A stretch of DNA of 64,000 nt from Brugia malayi (lineage: Eukaryota > Nematoda > Chromadorea > Rhabditida > Onchocercidae). The notes below the pieces were generated by a model. It made no database searches and was not told the origin of the DNA. It saw nothing but the letters and a program-made list of their open reading frames with translations. Position 1 is the first letter of the stretch. Every line of letters begins with the position of its first letter. Below, in pieces: positions 28,514 through 41,792 of this stretch. The stretch is taken from positions 124,001 through 188,000 of the forward strand of contig NW_025062477.1 of assembly GCF_000002995.4 (NCBI RefSeq), written 5' to 3'. A program made the position numbers and the translations under genes.

Positions 28514-28779
28514 CAGTTGCTTATCTTACCTTATCTTTTAAGTGGAATTCACGAGATTGTGGAATACGTCTGTCAAGTGATGAGCAGAAGGAGCGTGAAC
28601 GATAACTGATAAAGTAAGGAAGGAATGACAGTTCGGAAGGGGAACGGTTCGCAGGATTTTATCATACTTAACGCACTTCTTTTGTCTTTATGCTTTGAAA
28701 CTGGAGGGATTTCTGAAGGACGCAAGACAGGACAACACTTCGGCACAGTTAGACAAGCTGTAGTCATTCCGAGTACTTG

Positions 28780-28992
28780 TATCATTTTTAATAGACTTAA
28801 CAATCGGTTATCATTTTTAATAGACTTAACAATCGGTTATCATTTTTAATAGACTTAACAATCGGTTATCATTTTTAATAGACTTAACAATTGGTTATCA
28901 TTTTTAATAGACTTAACAATCAGTTATCATAAACTTAACAATCGGTTATCATTTTTAATAAACTTAACATTCAGTTATCATTTTAATAGACC
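28780..28992. repeat. 29-bp minisatellite with TGATAA motif in each unit
   Basis: About seven tandem copies of a 29-bp unit whose core is tcatttttaatagacttaac followed by aatcggtta. The first copies are almost identical; the last ones are diverged and shortened (for example a cagttatcataaac variant near 28920). Each unit contains GTTATCA, i.e. TGATAAC on the minus strand, the core site of GATA transcription factors. Confidence 0.9.
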
Positions 28993-29480
28993 TAAACCAA
29001 AGCGAAAAATGATAACTGCTTTCATTGTTTAACAGTAGCATTGCATTTCATTAATACTGCAATTATAATTGACTGAGTGAGTGAGTGAATGAGTGAGACA
29101 TACATTCATTGATTGAGCGGTAATATCGATCGGTGCTGTCGTAATCAGTAATTACTCATAGCAGCATAATTAAGGAGTATGTCGAAGTCATCCGCTGGTC
29201 GCTAATCGGATATTCCGGATATTTGAATGGATGACAGGAGATTGTTTTCGTTCTTGCTGCTTCTGTGCTCTTTGTCTCCTGTCGCATTATCCTTAAGACT
29301 TATCAGTTGATATCATTACTATCACTCCTTTCCTTTATTGGATATCCGTGCACGTATGTTTGTCATGCAAGACGGCTTGATTTTTTGCAAGTTTCATCAA
29401 CAACAACGTCGTCGCATATGTCTTTTAGTTTTGACATTATGAAGGTTGTAATATGAATATAAACAAAGACATTATGTATA

Positions 29481-29581
29481 GAGCCGTATAGTTGTACGCA
29501 TAGTGATAATTTCCATTTTCAGATGGCTGAAATTAGTGAAATCCATTGAGATATGTGTGGAGCCGTATAGTTGTACGCATA
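29481..29581. repeat. 22-bp direct repeat pair
   Basis: The sequence gagccgtatagttgtacgca plus ta occurs at 29481-29502 and again at 29560-29581 (flanking g differs in context), 79 bp apart. Outside the repeat the flanks do not match, so this is not a simple tandem unit. Confidence 0.85.
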
Positions 29582-31589
29582 TGTACTAACTGAAATTTGC
29601 CCATCTACTTCTACCTTTTATAGTTATCACCGAATAATCTACGATGTTTTTACACTCAGATTTTATTCTCTTAGTCTTCTTTTTAGTGCATAGGCTAATT
29701 TCACACTCTCTGGAACCTTACTTCCTTTTTCAGAGTATCTCGAAAGTGCAAATACCGGCCGCCAAATCATATTTTAGATTCCTACTTGGATTCTCTTCAT
29801 TTTCATTTGTCTGTCTCAATAAACTACCATATGCAGTTTAGGAACTTGGCCTATCAAAATTGGCTTTTAATTGCTGTATTATGAGAAAATGGATAAGTTT
29901 GTTAAAGTGGAGAAGCATTAACACATACGAAACACTTCGTCAAAAAAGATAAAAGCAGCAACGACACGAGCGACATGTCCAAACTTATATTTCGATTTTC
30001 ATCATCTTAAACAAACCTTGGACATTTTAAGAGTAATGATTTAAGATGCCGTGGTGCTGATTTTGTAGCTTTAAGTTATTATCCATTTCTGATCACGTGT
30101 GACCAATACAACTCCGTCAAAATAGTTTGGGCAACGGATAAGCTATTCCTCAATATTGTGTCCAAATTTGATCGAAATTCCAATTTCAAATTGTGCACAG
30201 CAGAGTAACAGTAGTATTACACAATGATAAGCAATCCCATTCCATACGTCAAATAATCGATCGATTAGGGAACAAAGGTCAAGCATAGCAAGACCGAGAT
30301 GTTATTATTTGTGTCATAGCGGAAAGAAAAGAAGGATAAAAGAAGAGACGGGAGAGAAGATGGTTGAGCAGTAAGAAGGATCAAAAGGTGTGTTTATCGA
30401 AGTGACCTGACGATGACCCTCTCATCTGATGTCTTCTGGACAGTGGTATGGTATGAACTGAGGTTGTCGTTGTTGTTTTCAAAGGGTCTTAAAAGGAAAA
30501 GGAAAGGGAGAGGACTTCAAGCATAGTGATACATACCTACCTACTCTACTGATGATGTGCAGTAGCGGCGCACTTGCCAGCGCAATTATCACCGTCCATC
30601 TCCACAAGCAGTCTCTCGTGTATTCTCCGCCCTTTTGTGCTGCACCCAGTCGTTACCGTCCATTCTTCTCACATTCACTTCACTTCTACATGAAATTTGC
30701 TTATGACAAGTTTTTTTTTGGTGACACTTCCATCTTTGCGGGGTCATTCTTGAAGAGATAGGGACTAAGCAGGCGAATATCCTTAACTGGCCAATTCGTA
30801 AGCTTTCTTCATCACAAATGGCCGAAATGAAGGATATTACTGCTACATGAAGTTGTACCTTCGTCCGTTCCGCGTTCATTTTCATCTATTAGAAGCGCTT
30901 CCTCTTATCATCTACATTAATCGGTTATCACTGTCACTGTTTGAGTGATTCCAGTACATTTTATCCTTCAATTAAAATATACAGATATTTTGGCAGCTAA
31001 CATCTATTATCTCAGTCGTTTGCTGTTAATGTGCCGCAGTAAGACAGTATCTCTGAAAGAGAATTCTATAGTCTAACAGAAAAGAAGAGATTACTGTTAT
31101 GCTAAGGAAGTAACTGTGGCGGTCTACTGGGATTTTCCTCAGTGAAGGAGGTTCAGTGCGGTGTTCAGGATCCGGAAGTGCGGGAAGAGATTGCGTAACA
31201 TATAAGGTATGTGGCGTCATCTCTCAACTCTGCCCTGAAACTATATCAGTATGGTGCCGTTGAATTCCAAGCCGGAGCAAGACTGCGCACAGTTCGCATG
31301 CAACTAAATAATAAAGAAAGCGTCCGGTGCGGAGACTTCAAAGCGTTCTGTTAACAGCAGAGCAACACCACTGACGGATGGCATCTGTCAGTACCGATTA
31401 GGGTTGCAGATTCTTCTGCGTGTAAAAGGTTGAAGTGATGGATCTTTGTGGATAACAATATGCCAACACAACTGGTAACACACGCACAATCTCTTCCGAG
31501 CTGTTCCGCCCTTCATTAGGAAACAAATTACCGCAGAATGAAGCTTGCGATAGCAGGCATGCATTGCATGACACCATGCACGTATACGC

Positions 31590-31640
31590 ACACACATGCA
31601 TGACAGACATGCACACACACACACACACATGCACATACAG
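31590..31640. repeat. (CA)n with ATGCA interruptions
   Basis: CA tract next to several GCATGC/ATGCAT palindromes (31558-31620). A matching GT-rich tract lies at 31764-31850. Confidence 0.75.
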
Positions 31641-32699
31641 ACAAGCACGTGATGACGCGTCAAAGCTTTTTGCCGGCAGCGTTTCGCATATCGATTTTTG
31701 TTTCATATCATCGGCGATGTGTGCTTGCGGTGCGTTCATAAATTATCGATGAAACCTGAACTGTGTATGTATGTGTCTGTTTGTCTCTCTTGTATGTGAT
31801 CTGTCGCTTGTGTACGCACCTGTCTGTCTGTATGTCTGTGTGTGTGTATATATGCACTCATTAAATTTGTTTTATTTTTCAGGACTTTCCATCGGTGTTT
31901 GTGCATTTTGTCTCTGAGCGTATTAAGATTGCCTCATTTTTAGTGACATCATCCGTCCGTTCCGTCTATTGATCCGGTTGGCTGGTTGTTAGGATCGTAC
32001 GAAAATTTTCTTCCTTTTCTAAAACGGCAAATTATTCCTAACGTACTCTAAAGTACTCATAGTATTTGTAGTGATAGCAGTACCAATAGTAATAGTAGCA
32101 GTTAGTAGTAGCAGTAGCAGTTACAGTTACAGTTACAGTTTCTGTTATTCTGCATTGTGATGGATTGAATGAGACAATGAAAATTCCATGTTTAGGGAAT
32201 AATCAAACAGTGATCATGAACTTAGTAGGTTGTTATGTAAGATATTTGGCTTAAATCACTCTGATGGTAGTTTGAACCGCATTGGATTCGTTTCATTTGT
32301 TTTTTCTTTTCTCCCTTCCTACCGTTCATTTTAACTAAAACTTTTTTGAAATAGTTCATGTGTTTCTTTTTTTCTTCTGGTTGTTGGAACTACAATTTAT
32401 GGCAAATTTTAGGATTCATTGTCAAGTTACATCACAAATGCTTTTTTTTTCTGAAATTTGGTTTGATTTCTGTTAAAATTTTTGATATCCCAGGATCTAA
32501 AGGTATACCCAGGGTTATTGCATAACATTCTTTGAAGATCTTCCTAAGGAATTAAGAAAAAACTTTGGTACGGGTAGTATTGTGCTATTCAGCGATTAGC
32601 CGAAATGACTGTCGTGGCGGAAGCCTTTCATAAATCAATATTTCGTTATACTATTATAGTTGGTGATGCACAAAACGAATCATTAACACATCCGTAATT

Positions 32700-35600
32700 A
32701 TGGCAACGAAATCGGAACATCGATCAACAACAGAAAGTACCTCAAAAGGGGTTAATGGTGCAGTTGATGTGCATACTTTGGAAGTAGAAACATTCAACGG
32801 TTTTGAAGAGGTTCGTAATTAATTGATGTAAAGTGTCTACGGCGAATTAATTCACAGTTCCTTCAAAATTGTCCTTTTTTGCATCGATTTTGGCAGGATG
32901 ATAAAGTTTCACCGCGAGGCACTTCCGTGAGGAGAGTTGAGATTCCTGGATTCATTTGAAGTGAGTAAAAAAGCACAGTTTAGGCTAAAAATCTAGAGAT
33001 TTAGGTAATGTTACTGTACTGTCGCTACCCCAGTTACTAATGTAAGACGAAATCGTGCTAAATGGCAATAGAAGTTCAAAATGTGTGTTTTGAAGTGAAT
33101 TTTCAAAAAAGTGGAAAATTTTCAACCTAATTTTGTTAACAAAGATTTATAATGCAAGCTTTATCAGTGAAGAGATTTCTTTTGTAAGTTCGTTTCGTAT
33201 TTTCCAGATTTTCAAAATCCCATTCAGGGTGAAGAATTTAAAGATTTTTGATCATTCGGCAAAATTGTTCACTTATTTACTGGCACTTATTTCATTTCTA
33301 TATCACACTTGTTACTGCTTTCACAGTGCCAGTCATTATGGATTGTTTAGCTATGAATATTTCATGTGTATATTTTGATTTATCATTTATATATTTTTCA
33401 AACTTCATTTCAATTCCCAAGTGTCGATGGGATCATTATGAAAATTTCCAGAAAATTTTTAAATGTGCAGCTATAAAACTGTACTCACTTTTTAGAATGG
33501 AATATGCCACGAATCAACGTCATCAAATACCGATCAAGGTGGAAATGGAGATTTGACGGTTGCGAAGGCAGCAGCAGTTAACGACGGTAATGTATCGCCG
33601 TCATCATTACGTCGGAGTACGCGTGCATGTGCACTGAAAGCTGCGGAACGCATCAAGTTGAAGGAAGCACTAACACCTGTGATGGACGGTGTAGCATCAC
33701 ATAGTGTAAGTTTCTCGAAGAATTTAGAATGAAATAAAAGCGATAAGAAGAAAGATGCGATTTAAAGCTAAATATGCATTTCACGTTTATCTCTTAGTAC
33801 CTATTATTTTTAATTGGTTTTAGGAGAAGTAGAATAGAATGCATTTATTTCCTTAGGTCTACTTCAGCAACTGTTCTCCAGAATCTTTGAAATCCAATAA
33901 CGATAATGCTTTCGAAGATGTACTTCTTCTGAGACCTTTCTTAGATTCCTTATTCCAAAGTAGCGAGTTAATATTAGCCAGATCGTTATTCTTTTCTTTT
34001 TTGATTCTGTAAGTCTAATATTTATTGTCATCTCTATCTTGAATTTAGTTGCAATACAATAAATTTATTATATGTCTCATGAACAGTTTATTTAAATCTT
34101 CTAAAATACTGATAAAGTCATTTGGGTGAAAGTTAAGTCGCGGTAAAATAGTATCCTATTGTTGAGCTGCATTTGACTTCATAAGATGTTTCATGCATCT
34201 ACGTAAATCTAACAAATTGTTAAAGTAATTTGCATAGAAGTTAGATCAAGTGATTCCTATTTAATTCTGAGTTGGTTACATTGTTAGTGGCATAAAACCA
34301 CTGATACAAACATTTCTAGCTTTATTTAGGTTTTTATATAACTGGATCTTTTATTTTATAATTAGTTCTCGAATAAATCTGATTGACAACTGTAAACTTG
34401 TTATGATTGCAGGGTGAGGGTTACATTTCTGGAGCCGAAAATGATGATGAGGAACCATTTGTTAAGAAAAAGCGTTATGCAGAAGGTCGGACTTTGGACC
34501 AAACTGACTGTAAATTTGGAATTAAAGTTGAAAATGACGAAGTACTATTGATGAGCGATGAATCCGAATTGTCAAGTTTAAATGATACAGAATTCGAACA
34601 AGTCAAAAAGGTTTTTGATCGGGTAGGTGATTTCCCACATGTTGTAGATGTATTATTTCAATATGTTTCGTTGAATATGAAGTTCCAATTTTTGATTATT
34701 CAAAACAGTTAATGCATTTGTAAGTTTAAAATTAATGGGCAACTTTTTTTTGTGCCCTATTTTGATATCATGTTTGAATGATATGGATTAAAAAGCGACG
34801 AAAACAATCTTTTTTTCCTTTTTCCCATCCAATGACAAAATCAATGTGTGTAGACCTCTGTGGAGGAGAGATGGATGGATAGGTGGGATGGGGTTTAATG
34901 ATTTATGGTTGCAGACTCTGCATCGAGAACAAACAGATGAGCAAAAGAAGGAGCGCGAAATGATGATTAAAACTCTGGAAGCTGAGCTAAGGAAGGAAGA
35001 AGCGAAGCTTTCTATGCTTAGAAAGTTACGGATAAGTCAACAACATTCCGTGAAACAGGTTCTTTATAAACTTATCAATGATAAGGCAATGATTTTGCTG
35101 GCAGTGTATCAGTGGTGCTACTGCTGTTGACATGATCTTATTGAGATTCACTAATCAGCCATACTCGTCGAATTAATCATGCAATATATAACTAACACTA
35201 ATTGATTCTGTATACTTTTCGTTAATAAGTGTTTGTTTGAAGGTCTTCAATAATTTCCCCTTAATTTGATGATGTTGTGGGTGAAGATGAGTACTCGTTT
35301 GAGGCTTTCAAAATTTATGTACCACATAAACTATTGAAATAGTATTGAACATTTAATAGTATGAGCTTCGTACTGTCTTAGACGTTTTCAGGGGAAGAAA
35401 AACTGAATCTGTGTTTACTGTCGATAAAGTGAAAGAGACATATCTATTCGATAAGATGACATATATATATATATATATGTAGGTAACGTAAGAATATATA
35501 CAGGAGGATATATTCTGTATACAGTAGTAGAAGATAATTTGGAGTCAGTAGGTGTAGCAGTTGTAATGTTTCAGAGGTATGGAACATCGGTTAGACATCG

Positions 35601-38600
35601 CTAACTTTCATGTCATCCATTTTTTTTAGATACAAGAAGCAAATATTAGGAAATTAACGGCTAATATTGCTCAGAATGGTAGTGGCCATGCTTATAAACC
35701 ACCAGTTGCTGCTGTACAAAGTCGATCTACATCTAACAGTCATTCAAAAGGTCAGCACAGAATTCCTGTCTTTTAATGCGATTACAGTTTGTGCATTTAC
35801 AGTTTTATCTTGATTTTTGTTTATTTCGCAAATGGCATATACTTAGTGACTTTAGTTATGTTAACTTCTGGTTTTAATAATGGCATCCTTATGTCCCATT
35901 AAGAAATGACTGTGCCATATGTTATGTACATCTAAATTATTCTAAGTGGGCTTGAACCAGAAAGTTTAGAGTTGAGATTAATTTTACATGGAATTCAGTT
36001 CAGTAATTGCTGAATTAGGCTACAAATAACTGAATGCTAGTTCAAGCTGTAGTTCAAGCATTGGAGTAGTAGCCTTAACCGTTCCATGTAGTAGCATGCA
36101 CAGTTTTCCAAAGAAAAGAGGAGCAATGAATTATCAAAAGAAGTCAACATAAATGAGATGAAATTGATACAGATTTCAAAAACATATGCGTTTCTGTTAG
36201 AATTTGCAGCGTCAACTTCGAACGCATCGTCGCGTGCAGTTGCATCTGCCGCATCAGCTGCAGCAGCTTTGATGAATTTGAATTTGACACCGCAGCAGCA
36301 GCAGCTATTACAGAATGCGGCTAAAAGCGGCTTACTGAATACAGCTGCTGCTCAAGCGTTACTGCAGCAAGCTCAACAGCAAGCACAAGCTAATAACGGT
36401 AAGTCAGTAATTTTTATGGAGTGATCTCACATTCTACTTATGCGTTCACAAAGTTAATGTTTGTTGCATCAATACCTTAAATTATTAGTATTGCATAATT
36501 AGTGTTACAAAAAGATTATCTGCTGGTGAGTGATAAAATGGTGCACATGCTATATTATGAAAGAAGTGTGCTACCAAGAGAAGTGCATCAAAAAAATAAG
36601 TTTAATCGTGCACGGTTTGGTAATGTACTAATACATCGGCCGTCTAGTGAAACTTTTAATATCCTGAGACATGATACATATTAGATTGGTATACTGATAT
36701 CCTGAAAAGTATGGAAAATAATTTTAGGTCGGTTAACTCAACATGCAGCAGCTTTAGCAACCGCTGCGCTTCTCTCACAGCATCAGCAACAACAACAGCA
36801 TCAGCAGCATCATCATTCACGAAACAGTGCTGCAGCCGCATTAGCCGCTAAGGAAACCGCTGCTCAGAGAGCTGCTGCAGCTAAACTTGCGCTACGGAGG
36901 CAGTTAGAGCAACAGTTATTACAAGTTAGTTTATACGAAATCCTTTTAGGGTGCTATAGGACTTTGTATTTATTCATTTTCTAGAAATTCTCTGAATAGC
37001 TAGTAAAAAGCTGATGTGAGCGATCGAGAAAAAAGACATCCCACTTATTTCAGTTCCGTGCTGGGAATTTCATTCAGTCAGTTTTTCACCAATTTCAAAA
37101 TTTTTTCTAGTTATTGCCATATTTAGTGATCTTGAGATATTCTGTCACCTTTGTGTCCTTCAGATTGAATTAGCCTTCACTTTTTTCTCTCTCAAATTGA
37201 ATCATCCACATATTCTCGCACACACTGTTTAAATTCACTTAGTTTCAGATTCCTCCACCTCGGCCGCCACCTCCGGATATGCATTTTATTCCTAATGGTA
37301 ACCAACCAGATTTTCTAATGTATTTGGGTTTAGATATCGCTGTCCAAAGGTTACTGAAGGATAAAGTAGCTACTAAGTAAGTTTGCTTTTTTTCTGATAA
37401 TTGTTTTGAAAGAAATTTCCTGATAATTGTTGCTATTAATCACTGAGTCTACAATTGGTGCGATGGTGTAACTTTCCAAACATGATTTAAATTTACTGAA
37501 CTTATCAGGATAGGTGAACCAGTAAATGCAGCTGTGTATGTTATCAATAGCAAAAAAAGATGTTTGCGTAAGCAGTGATCATCAAAGTTTGGGATCACTC
37601 AGGATTTCATCGATCTAATTTTTTATAAAAAAAATATGAAATATTGGTTTCAGACGTGTCACAGAGGGGCCTTATTTATGCGAAGAATGTGGTACCGATT
37701 TTACACCGGTTTGGCGTGCCATCGGAGCAGATGAGAATTCACTAAATCTGTATTGTGATGCATGTGTGAAAGCAGCGCAAAAGAAGAAATTACGTCAAGA
37801 GCATACCGCATTGCTGAGGAAAGCTTTCAATAAAGTTATGGAAAAAGAACAAGTAAGAATGGCAATATCATATTGTTTTGTTTTCTCACTTTTAGGTTGG
37901 TGTGTTACAATTGCTGGTATCAAAAATGAATATTCTTCATCACTGAAAAATATGTTGTGATGTAAATATGATGGAATAGAATGATTTCTATATGGTTGTG
38001 GGAATAGCACTTAACCATTCATTTTACTTTAGGAATTAGAAAAGCAGATAGCAGAAGGCAAATTCGAAACGGCTGTGCCTTCATCATCAACACCTCGCTC
38101 ATCAACACCAGCTACACCACCTCTCAACGCAGCTGCTGTGAAAACTGCACCTTCTTCCTCCGGTGCCGCAGTTAGTACAGCGAAGGCTTCTACTTCCTCC
38201 GTAATTATTTGTTTTTTTAAATAAATTTGGTTTTTTTATTTGCTGAAATTCCGTTTATTCTGGAAAGCCTTAGAGAAGGGGTTTTTTAAGAGACTTTTTT
38301 TTTTATAGGCAGGTCATCAGCAGCATCATACCAAATCAGGTTCATATAAAAGGCCTGCAACAACGAATAGTAACACCGCAGCACAGGCTGCTTCGCAGAA
38401 TGCAGCAGCTGCGGCTGCAGCTGCGGCACTTGCGGCAGCAGCAGGTGCAACCGGCACGAGTAATTTCTTACAGCAGCAGATGGCAGCAGCGGTAGCGCTC
38501 CGACAAACAAATCCTATGCTTGCAGCTATGATGGCGAATCCTTTGCTCAATGCACCAAATATGTTACAGGTAAGAAAAGTCATCCTCTTTCTGTGCTCCT

Positions 38601-39486
38601 TTCTGATCAGAAATACAAATATATGGAATTATGAAGGTATGAAATGTTGAAAAAATACTTAGCAAGTTTGTTATGCTCGAATTTGCTTCATGCAATATAA
38701 GAGCAAGTTAGAATAAAATACTAACGAATGGTTGATATCAAATGAGAATAACAGTTAATATCGGAAGTCATTTTCGATATATGGGTGTTCGTTATCATTT
38801 GGCTAGGACTTGTGGCACTCAGAAAGGAAAAGTCCTTTTAGAATGCATTTAACACGTTTACAGGTGTTGTTGGAGACGCCCGCAAAATTATAATATCAGA
38901 ATTAAAAACAGTATTAACTAACAGTACTTTTGTAAAATTTTTTGGAACGAGCACTTGAACCATATCTACCGGAAAATAGTTACTTAGCTACATGTGAATA
39001 TGTGCAAATAGAATGAAACAATATTGTCATACGAATATCATGACGGTTTGGGCAATTTAGGAGTAATCAGTGAGGTGAAAAAGCGTATTCTCTCATTTTA
39101 TTGATAGTAATATGCATGCTTTAATTTGGCATTCATTTTATATATGTAGATACTAACCAGTTTTTTTTTTTTTTTTTTTTTTTCAGCTACAATGGAATCC
39201 GCTAATGCAGCAGCGTTTACCCAATTTGGCAATGGCAGCACTTGCTCAGGCAGTTCAAAATGCCCAGCAAAGCAGTACATCCGGAAATGTTGCATCGAAT
39301 GCAGCTGCTGCTGCCGCTGCAGCTGCGGCTAATCCTTTGGCAGCACTAGCAGCTTCGATGAATCCGGCTGCTGCAGCTGCTATGTTTAGCAATAGTCCAC
39401 AGATGGTACGGCAGTTGCAGCAAGCACAGCAAGCAATGCAAAGGAGTTTCCTGTTAGAATACGCAAAAAGTCAGTCGAAGAAATGA
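32700..39486 (+). CDS. dcp-66: p66/GATAD2-type NuRD subunit (dcp-66-like)
   Basis: Nuclear transcriptional repressor subunit of the NuRD/MBD-Mi2 deacetylase complex. Exons: 32700-32810, 32897-32926, 33496-33705, 34413-34622, 34915-35058, 35630-35750, 36210-36398, 36728-36924, 37249-37376, 37654-37852, 38033-38200, 38309-38569, 39187-39486; 2268 nt, 755 aa, all phases consistent. In-frame stop tga upstream of the ATG supports the start. Order: acidic Ser-rich N terminus; CR1 coiled coil (aa about 188-235, TLEAELRKEEAKLSMLRKLR) that binds MBD proteins; Ala/Gln/His-rich linker; IPPPRPPPPDMHFIPNGNQ and FLMYLGLDIAVQRLL; GATA-type zinc finger (aa about 456-484, CEECGTDFTPVWRAIGAD ... CDAC) with four Cys in place; Ser/Thr/Pro-rich then Ala/Gln-rich tail ending QRSFLLEYAKSQSKK. 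Exon 2 (30 nt) uses a gtgagg donor; reading past it hits a stop, so its end is the least certain. Confidence 0.92.
35461..35478. repeat. (AT)n repeat in p66 intron
   Basis: Nine AT units within the intron after exon 34915-35058. Confidence 0.8.
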
Positions 39487-41792
39487 TGTTATCAAAGAAG
39501 GTAAATATTCCCGTTCTGTTCTCCATTTGGTGATATGAAGTGATATGTATGCATATGTTGTGGTATGTTATGGTATGGTATGGTAGCGGTGATTTCATAG
39601 GCGCTTTGTTTTGCACTTGGGAATCATTATGGGTATTTTAATTATATTGATACTTTTAGGTAACTTCAAGGGTTGCTTAATTAAAAAGAATTACTGATTG
39701 CTGCTGTTTTTTAATTATCCCATCTATCATTCCTTCCTGTTATTTATCCTCTTGATGATAAAGTTAGCATATTGCATAAAAATGTTAAGTCATTATCGAG
39801 ATGGTTAAAGATTCGATTCTTGTTAGCATAACAAATCTTATGAAATTAGTTAATATGGGTATTCTGATAGGTATCTTTTCAATTGTCACAATCATGATGT
39901 TACCATCGCAAATTTCTTCCATTGGCTGTCTTTTTGATTTGGATTTTCTTACGTTCGTGCCCTATTCTAGAGCAACGATTTGGCTAAATTTGTTTTCCGT
40001 GGGAATGTTCTAAACATGATTAAATTTTAATTTTGGATGGTAGCTGGTTCAATCTTTTCCTCTTTTCTTGTGGAGAATAAACTTCACGTATTAGTGAAAT
40101 ATGTTTCTATGAATTCTGTGACATGAAACATTACGAAAATCTGAGCACTGCAGACTGGGACAAATTTTTAACTGGAAGGTATTGATTGTTGGACTCTTTC
40201 ATTGGGAATTTTTAAACGTTATCCAGAAATTTGTACTGTAGAAAAGGAGAACTCAGATCACTTACTCGTTGCTCCTGTACACGCTTCTTGGTCAATTTTT
40301 GTTGCTATAGGTATCGTGATATTTGTAAATATAAGTATGTAAGGTGTAATCCATGATGATGTTTTTTCTTCAAATTGAAATATTTGTGCAACAGTTTTTA
40401 AAGTAGATCTCGAAAAGTTTGTGTTTTCTGGGTAGAATTTAGATTACGCAATGAATATAATGATGTAAAAGATAAAGGATTGTTTGCAGAATCCAGGAAA
40501 GATCTACGGAGGTTATTGTGTGGAAGCATTTCACAAAATTTGATTAATTGTTTGTGATTTGTGGGTTAATTATTTGAGGTTTATAATGGTCGTAAATGTC
40601 TTCAGTACTTATGAAATATGTGAATGATTCTGTGGCATTTATTGATGAATGGATGAATGGTAATTGCTTGGCGGTGTTAGCTTGTTATCATCGATTTTAA
40701 TAAGTTTGATAAGCCTCGGCTTGTCTGCAATCCTTTTCGGGGAATTTTATTAGTTCATGATTTATATATTTCTAAGTTTCAATTGGTCATGGGATTGTTT
40801 TTGTTGCATTCGTTTTTTAATCGAAATATTTTTATCATTTCTTTCGATATTTAAATAATTTAAATTGTTGAAATGGATTTTTTTTCTTTGAAAATTCGTT
40901 TCATTACTTGTATAATCGTTTTGATCAGAGAGAGATGTGCTTTCAGGTTGAATTTTTTGAGTTGTTTTATCACTTTTTCTCTTGAAATTTGTTCTTTTTT
41001 TGCGCGTTTATTGGGAATCAGTTCAAGATTGATGGCTGATGATAGATATATAACAATGATAGTTGTTGATTATTTCTTCCCCTCCAGATTTATTTGTATT
41101 TACTCCATAAAAAGTCTAAATTTAAGGAAAATAATATTAGATGAATTTTTCGAAAGGAGGTTACGAAAACATTTCTGCCTCTCGTTTTATAGTTGCTAAG
41201 TTGCCTTTTCCTACAATCCTGGAAGGAAGTTTTGATTTTGAAAACATTTTATGCATGTTTGCCTTCGTACAGTTACGCATAACTTCCCTGATTAGATAAG
41301 AAAGCGTTCAACAAGACTGTTGGCATTCGAGACTCATTCCAAAATAAAATTTTCAGAGGATTTAGATAAGGCTGTGAAGTTGGGATTTTGGTAATTTCCA
41401 ATATCTGCAGTAGGACTTTTATAATAGTGACTCTTTCCTGTGTTCTGTCGGTCTCGGTCTCAGTTTGAGGCTGTCTGGAATCAGTTACCACGAACTTTCA
41501 GAGAATTTAGAATAACATTTGGAAATATCTGTTCGTTGCGATTTGATAGAATTATATGTCACATTTATTTCTGCCGCAACTTCTACCTGACTGATTCATT
41601 TTCTTTCGTGTATCTCATTGGTTTTCATTAAATTGAACTTTTTTGAAACGTTCAGCAGCATATATTGGTATCTGTGTCTGGTTTTTTTTCAGGGGAATCA
41701 CATTGCGGTCGCTGAGGTTTATCATTAAATTCTCTATGTTGATGGCTACACGCTGGGAACAGCTGGAGGAAAAACTTAAATTAGACAATTAA
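39487..41792 (+). other. p66 3' UTR with a spliced terminal exon
   Basis: A good donor (aag|gtaaat) lies at 39500/39501, 14 nt past the UGA stop. A strong acceptor (gttttttttcag) ends at 41692. The exon from 41693 keeps the p66 reading frame open for 32 more codons up to taa at 41790-41792. The 2.2-kb interval between them has no recognisable gene; an AATAAA at 40076-40081 may serve an unspliced 3' end. Confidence 0.4.

Larger units (their letters stand above)
18011..32699. other. 14.7-kb gene-poor region upstream of p66
   Basis: No exon series with family similarity was found on either strand. The longest open frames are (CA)n/(CT)n translations or isolated AT-rich frames. It holds several microsatellites, a 29-bp minisatellite, short direct repeats and many GATAA/TTATC motifs. 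A tttttcag acceptor at 31882 could mark a 5' UTR exon or trans-splice site of p66. Most of it is probably the distal promoter or a 5' UTR intron of p66 and the promoter of cathepsin Z. Confidence 0.5.

Noticed and set aside
29223..29310. Signal-peptide-like frame MDDRRLFSFLLLLCSLS
   Set aside because: Stops after 28 codons with no donor in a useful position.
38326..38583. Long Ala-rich open frame on the minus strand
   Set aside because: It is the reverse strand of the p66 Ala/Gln exon; GCN codons read backwards give open frames.
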